64,000 nt of DNA from Staphylococcus borealis (GTDB lineage: Bacteria; Bacillota; Bacilli; Staphylococcales; Staphylococcaceae): the NCBI RefSeq assembly GCF_001224225.1, contig NZ_CUEE01000002.1:186001-250000 (forward strand), written 5' to 3'. Shown here piece by piece: positions 31,443 to 40,713 of the stretch. How positions within the stretch are numbered: the first letter of the stretch is position 1; every line of letters begins with the position of its first letter. A program made the translations under genes and the position numbers. Under the pieces are notes generated by a model. The model was not told where the DNA came from and searched no databases. It worked only from the letters and a program-made list of their open reading frames with translations.

Positions 31443-34400
31443 ATGGTGTATTTAAAATCAATTGATGCCATAGGTTTTAAATCATTTGCAGATCACACAG
31501 ATGTCCAATTTGATAAAGGTGTGACAGCAATAGTTGGGCCTAATGGTAGCGGCAAGAGTAACATTACCGATGCTATCAAATGGGTATTAGGTGAACAGTC
31601 CGCAAAATCATTACGTGGCTCTAAAATGGAAGATATTATCTTTTCAGGAGCTGAACATCGAAATGCTCAGAATTATGCAGAAGTACAATTGAAACTTGAT
31701 AATAAAGCCAGAAAATTACAAGTTGATTCAGATGATATTGTCGTGACGCGTCGCTTGTACCGCAGTGGTGAGAGTGAATATTATCTTAATAATGATAAAG
31801 CACGCTTAAGAGATATTACTGAATTGTTTTTGGATTCTGGTTTGGGAAAAGAAGCATTTAGCATTATATCTCAAGGTAGAGTTGATGAAATTTTAAACGC
31901 TAAACCGATTGATCGTCGTCAAATTCTTGAAGAATCTGCTGGCGTATTAAAATACAAAAAACGAAAAGCTGAATCACTACAAAAATTAGATCAAACAGAA
32001 GACAATCTTACACGAGTTGAAGATATCTTATATGACTTGGAAGGGCGCGTAGAACCATTAAAAGCAGAAGCGTCCAGCGCAAAAGAATATTTGAAACTCT
32101 CTGAAGAAATGAAACAAAGCGATGTCATTGTTACTGTACATGATATCGATCAGTATTCGGAAGATAATCGTGAATTAGACGTCAAACTTAATTACCTAAA
32201 AAGCCAACAAGCAGATAAAGAGGCGAAACAAGCACAAATAAATCAATATATTCAAAAACAAAAGTCTCAACGTCAACATATTGATAATGACATTGAACAA
32301 TTAAATTATGATTTGATTAAAGCTACAGAAGCATATGAGAAGTTTACAGGTCAATTAAATGTCTTAGAAGAAAGAAAACGTAATCAATCAGAAACGAATG
32401 CGCGCTTTGAAGAAGAATTAGATAATTTAAATCACGAATTAAAGAACGCTCAAGATGAAAAAAATGAGATTACGCAACAAATTGAGACGTTAAAAGAAAA
32501 ACAGAAAACGTTAAATAATGATATTCATGAACTAGAATCACAACTTTACGTTTCTGATGAACAACATGATGAAAAACTCGAATCTATTAAAAATGAATAC
32601 TATGAATTAATGTCTGAACAATCAGATGTCAATAATGACATTCGTTTCCTAGAGCATACCATTAAAGAAAATGAAGCGAAGAAATCACGCTTAGATTCAC
32701 GTTTAGTTGAAGCATTTAATCAACTCAAGGCGTTACAAAGCGAAATTGCTTCTACAGAACAACATCATAAAGCTACAGTTAAACAATTGAGCAATATAGA
32801 AGACCAAATAAGTCGAATAGAGCAACAATTATCAAAAGCGAAACAAATTCAAACTGAATACGAAGATAAATTGTATCAAGCATATCGTTATACGGATAAA
32901 ATGAGAGCTCGAATTGAAAGTTTGGAAACACAAGAGGAAGACTATACGTACTTCTTTAATGGCGTTAAGCATGTGTTAAAAGCTAAAAACGATAGCTTAC
33001 AAGGTATTCATGGTGCAGTTGCAGAAGTGATTTCTGTACCATCAGAATTGACACAGGCAATTGAGACCGCATTAGGCGCTTCATTGCAACATATCATCGT
33101 TGACAACGAAAAAGATGGTCGCCAAGCAATCCAATTCTTAAAGCAAAAAGGACTTGGTAGAGCAACATTTTTACCATTAAATGTTATTAAATCAAGACAG
33201 CTATCTCATCATATTCGTCAAATTGCTGAAAGTACAGCAGGTTATATTAATGTTGCTTCTGATGCAATTACAGTGAATGCGCAATATCAAGCCGTAGTTG
33301 AAAATTTAATTGGTACGACTATTATTGTAGATAATCTAAAACATGCGAATGAACTGGCGAGAGCGATTCAATATAAAACACGTATCGTTACTTTAGAAGG
33401 CGATATTGTTAATCCTGGAGGTTCTATGACTGGTGGTGGTGCGCGTAAGACGAAGAGCATTTTATCACAAAAAGATGAACTGACTACAATGCGTGACCAA
33501 TTAAAAAATTATGAATCGCAAACTAAAGATTTTGAAAAACAATTGCAAAATCAAAAAGATGACGTCGAGCAGTTAAGTGAAACATATTTTAATTTGAGTC
33601 AACAATATAATGAAGTGAAAGAACAATCACATAACGAAGCGTTAGTATTAGACCGTCTTAAAACACAAGAAGCACATATTAAAGATGAGCATGAAGAATT
33701 TGAGTTTGAAAAGAATGACGGTTACCAAAGTGAAAATAGTCGTGTTACTTTAAATGAAAAGCAAGCACGTTTATCTATTATTCAAGGTAAGTTAAAACAA
33801 CTTGAAACGGACATTGAACGTTATACGCAATTATCTAAGGAAGGTAAAGAGACGACTACGCAAGTACAACAACAATTAAACCAAAAACGCTCTGATTTAG
33901 CAGTTATTAAAGAACGAATACATGCGCAAAAAGGGGCATTAACCCGTACAGATAAACAGATTGCAACGATTCATCAACAGTTAACGAACGTTGAAGACAA
34001 GATTAAACTCTTTAATTCTGACGAAATGATGGGTGAACAAGCATTTGATAAATTACAACAAGAGATTAAATCTAAGGAAAATTCACGACAATCGATTACT
34101 AATCAATTAAAAGATTTGAAAAAGCAACGTGTAGATGTCAATGAAGATGTGGAAATACATGAAGCACAGTTACAAGAATGCCATCAAGATTTATTATCAA
34201 TAGAAAGTTTCTATCAGGATATCAAAGCGCAACAATCAAAATTAGATGTATTAATTCATCATGCCATTGATCATTTAAATGATGAATATCAATTAACAGT
34301 CGAACGTGCCAGAGATGAATTCTTCTCGGAAACACCAATTGAGTCGCTAAGAAAGAAAGTTAAATTAACTAAAATGTCAATCGATGAATTAGGCCCTGTT

Positions 34401-35012
34401 AATATTAATGCGATTGAACAATTTGAAGAGTTAAATGAGCGCTATACTTTCTTAGATGAACAACGCACAGACTTGCGTGAAGCGAAACAGACACTTGAGC
34501 AAATTATTAATGAGATGGATCAAGAAGTGAAGGGTCGTTTTAAAGAGACATTTTTACAGGTTCAATCTCATTTTACGACAGTATTTCAGTCGTTATTTGG
34601 TGGAGGACATGCTAAATTAGAATTAACAGATGATGATTATTTATCAGCTGGTGTCGATATTATTGTTCAACCGCCAGGCAAAAAATTACAACACTTGTCG
34701 TTGTTAAGTGGTGGTGAACGTGCCTTAAGTGCAATCGCATTGCTATTTGCTATCTTGAAAGTACGATCTGCACCATTTGTTATACTGGATGAAGTAGAAG
34801 CGGCACTTGATGAAGCAAATGTCATTCGATACGCACAATTTCTAAAAGAGTTATCAATGCAAACTCAATTTATTGTGATTACGCATCGAAAAGGGACAAT
34901 GGAATATTCAGATCGTTTGTATGGTGTGACAATGCAAGAATCAGGGGTTTCAAAATTAGTAAGTGTTAACTTAAATACTATTGATGAGGTCATGAAGGAG
35001 GAACAAGCATGA
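31443..35012 (+). CDS. smc: Chromosome partition protein SMC
   Basis: SMC with ScpA and ScpB forms the condensin ring that organises the chromosome. The 1189-residue protein starts at the ATG at 31443, which has AAGGAG before it; the open frame ten codons upstream lacks support. Order: Walker A GPNGSGKSN near residue 32, coiled coil, hinge (about 515-640, GAVAEVISVPSELTQAIETA), second coiled coil, signature LSGGERALSA and Walker B FVILDEVEAALDEAN. It overlaps ftsY by four bases (ATGA). Confidence 0.97.
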   Translation: MVYLKSIDAIGFKSFADHTDVQFDKGVTAIVGPNGSGKSNITDAIKWVLGEQSAKSLRGSKMEDIIFSGAEHRNAQNYAEVQLKLDNKARKLQVDSDDIVVTRRLYRSGESEYYLNNDKARLRDITELFLDSGLGKEAFSIISQGRVDEILNAKPIDRRQILEESAGVLKYKKRKAESLQKLDQTEDNLTRVEDILYDLEGRVEPLKAEASSAKEYLKLSEEMKQSDVIVTVHDIDQYSEDNRELDVKLNYLKSQQADKEAKQAQINQYIQKQKSQRQHIDNDIEQLNYDLIKATEAYEKFTGQLNVLEERKRNQSETNARFEEELDNLNHELKNAQDEKNEITQQIETLKEKQKTLNNDIHELESQLYVSDEQHDEKLESIKNEYYELMSEQSDVNNDIRFLEHTIKENEAKKSRLDSRLVEAFNQLKALQSEIASTEQHHKATVKQLSNIEDQISRIEQQLSKAKQIQTEYEDKLYQAYRYTDKMRARIESLETQEEDYTYFFNGVKHVLKAKNDSLQGIHGAVAEVISVPSELTQAIETALGASLQHIIVDNEKDGRQAIQFLKQKGLGRATFLPLNVIKSRQLSHHIRQIAESTAGYINVASDAITVNAQYQAVVENLIGTTIIVDNLKHANELARAIQYKTRIVTLEGDIVNPGGSMTGGGARKTKSILSQKDELTTMRDQLKNYESQTKDFEKQLQNQKDDVEQLSETYFNLSQQYNEVKEQSHNEALVLDRLKTQEAHIKDEHEEFEFEKNDGYQSENSRVTLNEKQARLSIIQGKLKQLETDIERYTQLSKEGKETTTQVQQQLNQKRSDLAVIKERIHAQKGALTRTDKQIATIHQQLTNVEDKIKLFNSDEMMGEQAFDKLQQEIKSKENSRQSITNQLKDLKKQRVDVNEDVEIHEAQLQECHQDLLSIESFYQDIKAQQSKLDVLIHHAIDHLNDEYQLTVERARDEFFSETPIESLRKKVKLTKMSIDELGPVNINAIEQFEELNERYTFLDEQRTDLREAKQTLEQIINEMDQEVKGRFKETFLQVQSHFTTVFQSLFGGGHAKLELTDDDYLSAGVDIIVQPPGKKLQHLSLLSGGERALSAIALLFAILKVRSAPFVILDEVEAALDEANVIRYAQFLKELSMQTQFIVITHRKGTMEYSDRLYGVTMQESGVSKLVSVNLNTIDEVMKEEQA

Positions 35013-36235
35013 GTTTCTTTAAACGTTTAAAAGATAAATTTTCTACGAAATCAACGGAAGATATAGAACAAGAATTATCACAAGATGAAAGTGAGCAGAG
35101 TAGCACACCACGTGATGATAATGAAGAAGTATCACAACCGGCACCTAAGAAGAAACCACGTAAGTTAAGTGAAGCAGATTTTGATGATGATGGTTTAATC
35201 TCGATTGAAGATTTTGAAGAAATTGAAGCACAAAAAATGGGTGCTAAGTTTAAAGCAGGTCTTGAAAAATCACGTCAGAACTTCCAAGAACAACTTAATA
35301 ATTTAATTGCGCGTTATAGAACGGTTGATGAAGATTTCTTCGAAGCACTTGAAGAAATGTTAATTACTGCCGACGTTGGTTTCAACACAGTGATGCAATT
35401 AACAGAAGAATTACGTACGGAGGCACAACGTCGTAATATTAAGGAAACGGAAGATTTACGTGAAGTCATTGTCGAAAAGATTGTTGAAATATACCATCAA
35501 GAAGACGACCAATCTGAAGCTATGAATCTTGAAGATGGCCGATTAAACGTCATTTTAATGGTTGGTGTAAACGGCGTAGGTAAAACAACTACTATCGGTA
35601 AACTTGCACATAGATATAAAATGGAAGGCAAAAAAGTAATGCTTGCAGCTGGAGATACATTCAGAGCTGGTGCTATTGATCAATTACAAGTGTGGGGTGA
35701 CCGAGTAGGTGTTGAAGTTATACGCCAAAGTGAGGGATCTGACCCTGCAGCAGTTGTTTATGATGCAATCAATGCGGCTAAAAATAAAGGCGTCGATATT
35801 TTAATTTGTGATACTGCAGGACGTTTACAAAATAAATCAAACTTAATGCAAGAACTAGATAAAATGAAACGTGTTATTAGCAGAGCTGTACCAGATGCTC
35901 CTCATGAAGCTTTATTGTGTTTAGATGCAACAACAGGTCAAAACGCCTTATCTCAAGCACGTTCATTTAAAGAAGTTACAAACGTATCAGGTATCGTATT
36001 AACTAAATTGGATGGTACGGCTAAAGGTGGTATTGTGCTTGCAATTAGAAATGAACTTCATATCCCAGTTAAATATGTAGGCTTAGGTGAAAAACTTGAC
36101 GACTTGCAACCATTTAACCCAGAAAGCTACGTTTATGGATTATTTGCAGATATGATAGAACAAAATGAAGATATTCCAGATGAAGTTGCTGAATTAGATT
36201 TTAATAACGAGGATCATCCACATGGGGAAAAATGA
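35009..36235 (+). CDS. ftsY: Signal recognition particle receptor FtsY
   Basis: FtsY docks SRP-ribosome complexes at the membrane. The 408-residue protein has an acidic, poorly conserved N-terminal A region (about 1-95), a four-helix N domain, and the SRP GTPase G domain with [26 protein letters not shown] and [10 protein letters not shown]. It is coupled to smc upstream and overlaps ylxM by 14 bases, joining the SRP genes in one transcript. Confidence 0.97.
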   Translation: MSFFKRLKDKFSTKSTEDIEQELSQDESEQSSTPRDDNEEVSQPAPKKKPRKLSEADFDDDGLISIEDFEEIEAQKMGAKFKAGLEKSRQNFQEQLNNLIARYRTVDEDFFEALEEMLITADVGFNTVMQLTEELRTEAQRRNIKETEDLREVIVEKIVEIYHQEDDQSEAMNLEDGRLNVILMVGVNGVGKTTTIGKLAHRYKMEGKKVMLAAGDTFRAGAIDQLQVWGDRVGVEVIRQSEGSDPAAVVYDAINAAKNKGVDILICDTAGRLQNKSNLMQELDKMKRVISRAVPDAPHEALLCLDATTGQNALSQARSFKEVTNVSGIVLTKLDGTAKGGIVLAIRNELHIPVKYVGLGEKLDDLQPFNPESYVYGLFADMIEQNEDIPDEVAELDFNNEDHPHGEK

Positions 36236-36554
36236 TTTAGTTAAAACATTACGAATGAATTATTTGTTTGATTTCTATCAAACGTTATTAACTGATAAGC
36301 AGAGAAATTATTTAGAGCTATTCTATTTAAAAGACTATTCATTAAGTGAAATTGCAGAGACATTTGATGTGAGTAGACAAGCAGTTTATGATAATATAAG
36401 AAGAACTGGCGATTTAGTTGAAGATTATGAATCTAAGTTGAATTTATATGAAAAATTCGAACAACGTCGTAACATTTATGAAGCAATGAAACAATCTTTA
36501 AATGATGCTACAGCGTTAGAACAATATATTAATCAATTAGAAGAATTAGAATAA
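36222..36554 (+). CDS. ylxM: SRP-associated helix-turn-helix protein YlxM
   Basis: YlxM is a small UPF0122-family protein (110 residues) that in Gram-positive bacteria binds SRP components. The sigma-70 region-4-like helix-turn-helix is clear ([28 protein letters not shown], about residues 35-60). It starts 14 bases inside ftsY and ends 27 bases before ffh, the standard position. Confidence 0.93.
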   Translation: MGKNDLVKTLRMNYLFDFYQTLLTDKQRNYLELFYLKDYSLSEIAETFDVSRQAVYDNIRRTGDLVEDYESKLNLYEKFEQRRNIYEAMKQSLNDATALEQYINQLEELE

Positions 36555-36581
36555 ACAGATATATAAAGGAGGGCATTTGGT

Positions 36582-37952
36582 ATGGCATTTGAAGGATTAT
36601 CCGATCGCTTACAAGCTACGATGCAAAGAATGCGTGGTAAGGGTAAAGTCACAGAAGCTGATATTAAAGCTATGATGAGAGAAGTACGATTAGCATTATT
36701 AGAAGCCGATGTGAACTTTAAAGTAGTTAAAGAATTTGTGAAAACTGTGTCAGAACGTGCCTTAGGATCAGATGTAATGCAATCATTAACACCTGGTCAA
36801 CAAGTCATTAAAATTGTACAAGACGAATTAACACAATTAATGGGTGGCGAAAACGCAACGATTAAAATGGCGAACAAGCCACCAACTGTTGTGATGATGG
36901 TTGGTTTACAAGGTGCAGGTAAAACGACTACTGCCGGTAAATTAGCATTATTAATGCGTAAAAAATACAATAAAAAACCTATGTTAGTAGCTGCAGATAT
37001 TTATCGTCCAGCTGCAATTAATCAATTACAAACTGTAGGTAAACAACTTGATGTTCCTGTGTATAGTGAAGGGGATCAAGTCAAACCACAACAAATCGTG
37101 GAAAACGCATTAAAGCACGCTAAAGAAGAACATTTAGATTTTGTAATCATTGATACAGCAGGTCGTTTGCATATTGATGAAGCATTGATGAATGAATTAC
37201 AAGAAGTTAAAGAAATTTCTAAACCAAATGAAATTATGTTGGTTGTGGATGCAATGACTGGTCAAGACGCAGTTAATGTTGCACAATCATTCGATGATCA
37301 ATTAGATGTGACTGGCGTTACATTGACTAAATTAGATGGCGATACGCGTGGTGGTGCAGCGTTATCAATTCGTTCAGTAACACAAAAGCCAATTAAGTTT
37401 GTTGGTATGAGTGAGAAGATGGATGGACTTGAACTCTTCCACCCAGAGCGAATGGCTTCTCGTATACTTGGTATGGGAGATGTACTAAGTCTTATCGAAA
37501 AGGCACAACAAGATGTTGACCAAGAAAAAGCTAAAGACTTAGAACAAAAAATGCGTAATTCAACATTTACATTGGATGATTTTCTTGAACAATTGGATCA
37601 AGTTAAAAACCTTGGCCCACTGGATGATATTATGAAAATGATTCCTGGAATGAACAAAATGAAAGGTATGGATAAGCTTAATATGGATGAAAAACAAATT
37701 GACCATATTAAGGCGATTATCCAGTCTATGACACCAAGTGAAAGAGAAAATCCAGCAGTCTTAAATGTTTCTAGAAAAAAACGTATTGCTAAAGGTTCAG
37801 GTCGTTCATTACAAGAAGTGAATCGCTTAATGAAACAATTTAATGATATGAAGAAAATGATGAAACAATTTAGTGGTGCTGGTCGTAAAGGTAAAAAAGG
37901 TAAACGAAGTCAAATGGAAAATATGTTAAAAGGCATGAACTTACCATTTTAA
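36582..37952 (+). CDS. ffh: Signal recognition particle protein Ffh
   Basis: Ffh is the SRP54 GTPase that binds signal peptides and 4.5S/6S RNA. The 456-residue protein has the N domain, the G domain (GLQGAGKTTT, DIYRPAAINQL, DTAGRL, TKLDGDTRGG) and a methionine-rich M domain from about residue 300, with the SGRSLQEVNRLMKQF RNA-binding helix and a very basic, Gly/Lys-rich end. The ribosome binding site AAAGGAGGGC is strong and a terminator follows. Confidence 0.97.
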   Translation: MAFEGLSDRLQATMQRMRGKGKVTEADIKAMMREVRLALLEADVNFKVVKEFVKTVSERALGSDVMQSLTPGQQVIKIVQDELTQLMGGENATIKMANKPPTVVMMVGLQGAGKTTTAGKLALLMRKKYNKKPMLVAADIYRPAAINQLQTVGKQLDVPVYSEGDQVKPQQIVENALKHAKEEHLDFVIIDTAGRLHIDEALMNELQEVKEISKPNEIMLVVDAMTGQDAVNVAQSFDDQLDVTGVTLTKLDGDTRGGAALSIRSVTQKPIKFVGMSEKMDGLELFHPERMASRILGMGDVLSLIEKAQQDVDQEKAKDLEQKMRNSTFTLDDFLEQLDQVKNLGPLDDIMKMIPGMNKMKGMDKLNMDEKQIDHIKAIIQSMTPSERENPAVLNVSRKKRIAKGSGRSLQEVNRLMKQFNDMKKMMKQFSGAGRKGKKGKRSQMENMLKGMNLPF

Positions 37953-37960
37953 TGATTTAA

Positions 37961-37998
37961 AAATATCGGACGCTTTTTGATAAGCGCTCGATATTTTT
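37961..37998 (+). terminator. Intrinsic terminator after ffh
   Basis: AAATATCGGACGCTT (37961-37975) pairs with AAGCGCTCGATATTT (37982-37996) apart from one mismatch, with a T-run within and after the right arm. Confidence 0.8.
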
Positions 37999-38054
37999 AT
38001 GTCGGTTTATTTCATAAATCTAACTAAAGGATCGCCTGAGCTGAAGCTTTAACG

Positions 38055-38106
38055 CAGTGGTTGATTGGACTTGAAATAAAATATTTCAAGCACCTAATCA
38101 ACTGTG
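38055..38106. repeat. Long imperfect hairpin left of STAR-like copy C
   Basis: Starting at 38055, a segment containing GGTTGATTGGACTTGAAATA faces TATTTCAAGCACCTAATCAAC, giving a stem of about 20 pairs with a three-base loop. No T-run follows, so it is probably not a terminator. Confidence 0.65.
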
Positions 38107-38107
38107 C

Positions 38108-38201
38108 GAGGGGGGCGGGGCCCCAGCACAGAGAATTTCGCAAAGAAATTCTACAAGCTACGCAAGCTGGGGTGGACGAATTTAAAATTCTATCTCACTC
38201 C
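38108..38201. repeat. STAR-like intergenic repeat, copy C
   Basis: It shares the GGGCGGGGCCCCA core, the AGAGAATTTC/GAAATTCT hairpin, CTACAAGC..GCAAGCTGGG and the closing GGACGAATTTAAAA..CACTCCC segment with copy A (22966-23178), but lacks A's left part. The core here reads CCCCAGCACAG in place of CCCCAACAAAG. Confidence 0.75.
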
Positions 38202-38383
38202 CATAACCAAATCTACGGTTTATTTCATAAACCTAGTTAAAGGAACACCCTAGCTAAAGCTAGTGCGTAAGTCCCACTAACTAAATAAATTTAGAAAATA
38301 ATAAGGTTCGCCTGAGCTAAAGCTCATGCATAACCAAATCTACGGTTTATTTCATAAACCTAGATTTGGTAAAGAAAAAAGTC

Positions 38384-38412
38384 TTTACAAATAATCAAGT
38401 TACTGTTAATAT
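38384..38412 (+). promoter_or_regulatory. Promoter for rpsP-rimM-trmD
   Basis: TTTACA (38384-38389), a 17-base spacer and TAATAT (38407-38412) lie about 50 bases before the rpsP start, immediately after the hairpin at 38334-38369. Confidence 0.6.
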
Positions 38413-38462
38413 TATTTCTTGTAGAAAATAAAAAGTAAAAGATTTAAAGGAGAGTTTTATAT

Positions 38463-38738
38463 ATGGCAGTTAAAATTCGTTTAACTCGTTTAGGTTCAAA
38501 AAGAAATCCATTCTATCGTATCGTAGTTGCAGACGCACGTTCACCACGTGATGGTCGTATTATCGAACAAATCGGTACTTACAACCCAGCTAGTGTTAAT
38601 GCTCCAGAAGTTAAAATTGACGAAGAATTAGCATTAAAATGGTTAAAAGACGGTGCTAAACCAACTGATACAGTTCATAATATCTTATCTAAACAAGGTA
38701 TTTTAAAAACTTTTGATGAACAAAAACACGCTAAATAA
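38463..38738 (+). CDS. rpsP: 30S ribosomal protein S16
   Basis: The 91-residue S16 begins [24 protein letters not shown], the family hallmark (position 1-24). AAAGGAGAG precedes the start. A short, strong terminator follows, so much of the transcription may stop here, with rimM-trmD less expressed or driven separately. Confidence 0.98.
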   Translation: MAVKIRLTRLGSKRNPFYRIVVADARSPRDGRIIEQIGTYNPASVNAPEVKIDEELALKWLKDGAKPTDTVHNILSKQGILKTFDEQKHAK

Positions 38739-38768
38739 TTTAGCTTAAACTTTAATATAAAGTTTCTT

Positions 38769-38794
38769 AAGGCGCCATTACGTGGCGCCTTTTT
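38769..38794 (+). terminator. Intrinsic terminator after rpsP
   Basis: AAGGCGCCA (38769-38777) pairs with TGGCGCCTT (38783-38791) around a five-base loop, followed by TTT. The GC-rich stem suggests efficient stopping, or partial read-through control of rimM-trmD. Confidence 0.9.
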
Positions 38795-38857
38795 CAATAC
38801 TGAAATATTCATGTTAATATGAAAGAAATAAATTAATGTATTAAGAGAGGTGCGACT

Positions 38858-39361
38858 ATGCAAGTTGAAGTGGGTCAAATTGTAAACACTCACGGTATTA
38901 AAGGTGAAGTCAAAGTCAAATCGAATTCTGACTTTACAGAAACGCGTTTTCAACCTGGTGAAGTATTAACAGTAAAACATAATAACAATGAAATTCAATT
39001 AACTGTCACATCGTATCGTGTACACAAAGGATTCCATATGCTTAAATTTAATGACATTAATAATATTAATGAAGTTGAACAGTATAAAGGTGACTTCTTA
39101 TATCAAGAACGCGATCACGAAGATATTGAATTAGCAGAGAATGAGTTTTACTATTCAGATATTATAGGATGCACTGTGTTTGATGATGAAGAGACGCCTA
39201 TTGGGCGAGTCATCAATATTTTTGAAACTGGCGCAAATGATGTTTGGGTCGTTAAAGGTGATAAAGAATACCTAATTCCTTATATAGCTGATGTTGTTAA
39301 GGTCATTGACATTGAAAATAAAACAATTCACATAACACCTATGGAAGGGTTGTTAGACTAA
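38858..39361 (+). CDS. rimM: 16S rRNA processing protein RimM
   Basis: RimM binds S19 and helps mature the 30S head. The 167-residue protein has the N-terminal barrel ([15 protein letters not shown]) and the C-terminal PRC barrel ([33 protein letters not shown]). It has an AGAGAGGTG ribosome binding site and overlaps trmD by one base. Confidence 0.96.
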   Translation: MQVEVGQIVNTHGIKGEVKVKSNSDFTETRFQPGEVLTVKHNNNEIQLTVTSYRVHKGFHMLKFNDINNINEVEQYKGDFLYQERDHEDIELAENEFYYSDIIGCTVFDDEETPIGRVINIFETGANDVWVVKGDKEYLIPYIADVVKVIDIENKTIHITPMEGLLD

Positions 39362-40095
39362 TGAAAATTGACTATTTAACTTTATTTCCAGAGATGTTTG
39401 ATGGCGTACTCAATCACTCCATTTTAAAACGAGCACAAGATAAAGAAATTATTAGTGTAAATACAATTAATTTCAGAGATTACGCTATCAATAAACATAA
39501 TCAAGTAGATGATTATCCATTTGGTGGTGGGCAAGGTATGGTATTAAAGCCAGAGCCGGTTTTCAATGCTATGAAAGACTTGCAACGCACTGAAGAGACG
39601 CGTGTGATTTTAATGTGTCCTCAAGGTAGACCATTCTCTCAAAGTATTGCACAAGAGCTAAGTGAAGCAGAACATATTGTATTTATTTGCGGACATTATG
39701 AAGGTTATGATGAACGTATCAGAGAACATCTTGTGACAGATGAAATTTCAATGGGAGATTATGTGTTAACTGGAGGCGAATTGCCTGCCATGACAATGAC
39801 AGATGCAATTGTACGATTAATTCCTGGCGTATTAGGTAATCAACAGTCGCACCAAGATGATTCTTTTTCAGATGGACTTCTAGAGTTTCCACAATATACA
39901 CGCCCTAGAGTATTTGAGGATATGACTGTTCCAGATGTATTGTTGTCAGGTAATCATGCAAATATCGAACAATGGCGACATGAACAAAAATTAATTCGGA
40001 CGTTTAATAAGCGACCGGACTTACTTGATCATTATCCTCTAACAGAAGAAGATAAAAAAATAATAGAAAGCTATAAAAAGCAATTGAAAAACTAG
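39361..40095 (+). CDS. trmD: tRNA (guanine-37-N1) methyltransferase
   Basis: TrmD makes m1G37 in tRNAs reading CNN codons and prevents frameshifting. The 244-residue SPOUT protein shows the start [15 protein letters not shown], the [10 protein letters not shown] loop and the SAM knot region ([16 protein letters not shown]). It is coupled to rimM by TAATG and sits 107 bp before rplS. Confidence 0.97.
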   Translation: MKIDYLTLFPEMFDGVLNHSILKRAQDKEIISVNTINFRDYAINKHNQVDDYPFGGGQGMVLKPEPVFNAMKDLQRTEETRVILMCPQGRPFSQSIAQELSEAEHIVFICGHYEGYDERIREHLVTDEISMGDYVLTGGELPAMTMTDAIVRLIPGVLGNQQSHQDDSFSDGLLEFPQYTRPRVFEDMTVPDVLLSGNHANIEQWRHEQKLIRTFNKRPDLLDHYPLTEEDKKIIESYKKQLKN

Positions 40096-40118
40096 TAGTA
40101 TTATGCTAATATATATCA

Positions 40119-40183
40119 AGTGTGAAAAGACACTAAATATCACTATGGTCCGCTGCTATATGAATGTCTAGGCAAGAACATAG
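40119..40183 (+). promoter_or_regulatory. Possible L19 ribosomal-protein leader
   Basis: Between trmD and rplS lie a small hairpin AGTGT/ACACT (40119-40134) and a CTATG/CATAG closing stem (40143-40147 with 40179-40183) just before the rplS ribosome binding site. Firmicutes are known to have a structured L19 leader for autoregulation; position and structure fit, but I cannot align it to the family model by eye. Confidence 0.4.
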
Positions 40184-40202
40184 GTTGAAGGAGAGTATAT
40201 CA

Positions 40203-40553
40203 ATGAGTAATCATAAGTTAATCGAAGCAGTTACTAAATCACAATTACGTACAGACTTACCAACATTCCGTACTGGTGACACTTTACGTGTACACGTACG
40301 TATCGTTGAGGGTTCACGTGAACGTATCCAAGTATTCGAAGGTGTTGTAATCAAACGCCGTGGTGGAGGAATTTCTGAAACTTTCACAGTTCGTAAAATT
40401 TCTTCAGGTGTAGGTGTGGAACGTACATTCCCATTACACACTCCAAAAATCGAAAAAATCGAAGTTAAACGTCGTGGTAAAGTACGTCGTGCTAAATTAT
40501 ACTACTTACGTAGTTTACGTGGTAAAGCTGCTAGAATCCAAGAAATTCGTTAA
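40203..40553 (+). CDS. rplS: 50S ribosomal protein L19
   Basis: L19 lies at the 30S-50S interface. The 116-residue protein starts at the ATG at 40203 ([14 protein letters not shown]) with AAGGAGAG upstream; a longer open frame from 40164 runs through the leader and ribosome binding site. Family motifs [24 protein letters not shown] and [14 protein letters not shown] are clear. Confidence 0.97.
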   Translation: MSNHKLIEAVTKSQLRTDLPTFRTGDTLRVHVRIVEGSRERIQVFEGVVIKRRGGGISETFTVRKISSGVGVERTFPLHTPKIEKIEVKRRGKVRRAKLYYLRSLRGKAARIQEIR

Positions 40554-40611
40554 TCAGCAAATTGAGTATATGAATAAGATAAAGGTTAGTTACAACGTTT
40601 GTCTTACTAAC

Positions 40612-40658
40612 AAAGCTTCCAATCATCTTCTTTTTCAAGTTGAGATTGGAAGCTTTTA
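40612..40658. terminator. Terminator between rplS and the convergent yfhO genes
   Basis: AAAGCTTCCAATC (40612-40624) pairs with GATTGGAAGCTTT (from 40644), followed by further T residues on the plus strand. On the minus strand the T-run is short, so it mainly serves rplS. Confidence 0.85.
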
Positions 40659-40713
40659 TTTATTGTATTTAAAATTTTGAAGTCTGACCTTAGACGTAGT
40701 TGTTTATTTCAGT

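Larger units (their letters stand above)
38003..38369. repeat. Hairpin-rich repeat cluster in the 510-bp ffh-rpsP gap
   Basis: The unit CGGTTTATTTCATAAA occurs three times (38003, 38216, 38343). Around the last two, a 35-bp block is identical (38202-38236 and 38329-38363). The last copy forms a near-perfect hairpin at 38334-38369: CCAAATCTA/TAGATTTGG outside and GGTTTAT/ATAAACC inside. Each unit is linked to a diverged segment of the type TAAAGGA..GCCTGAGCTAAAGCT (38025, 38237, 38306). No coding frame is supported here. Confidence 0.75.

Noticed and set aside
38003..38369. Possible CRISPR-like array (repeated blocks between ffh and rpsP)
   Set aside because: Only three repeats with unequal spacing, diverged linkers and no cas genes; hairpin-forming intergenic repeats explain it better.
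40414..40680. An 88-codon frame overlapping rplS and its terminator
   Set aside because: It covers the end of a ribosomal protein gene in another frame and includes a terminator hairpin.
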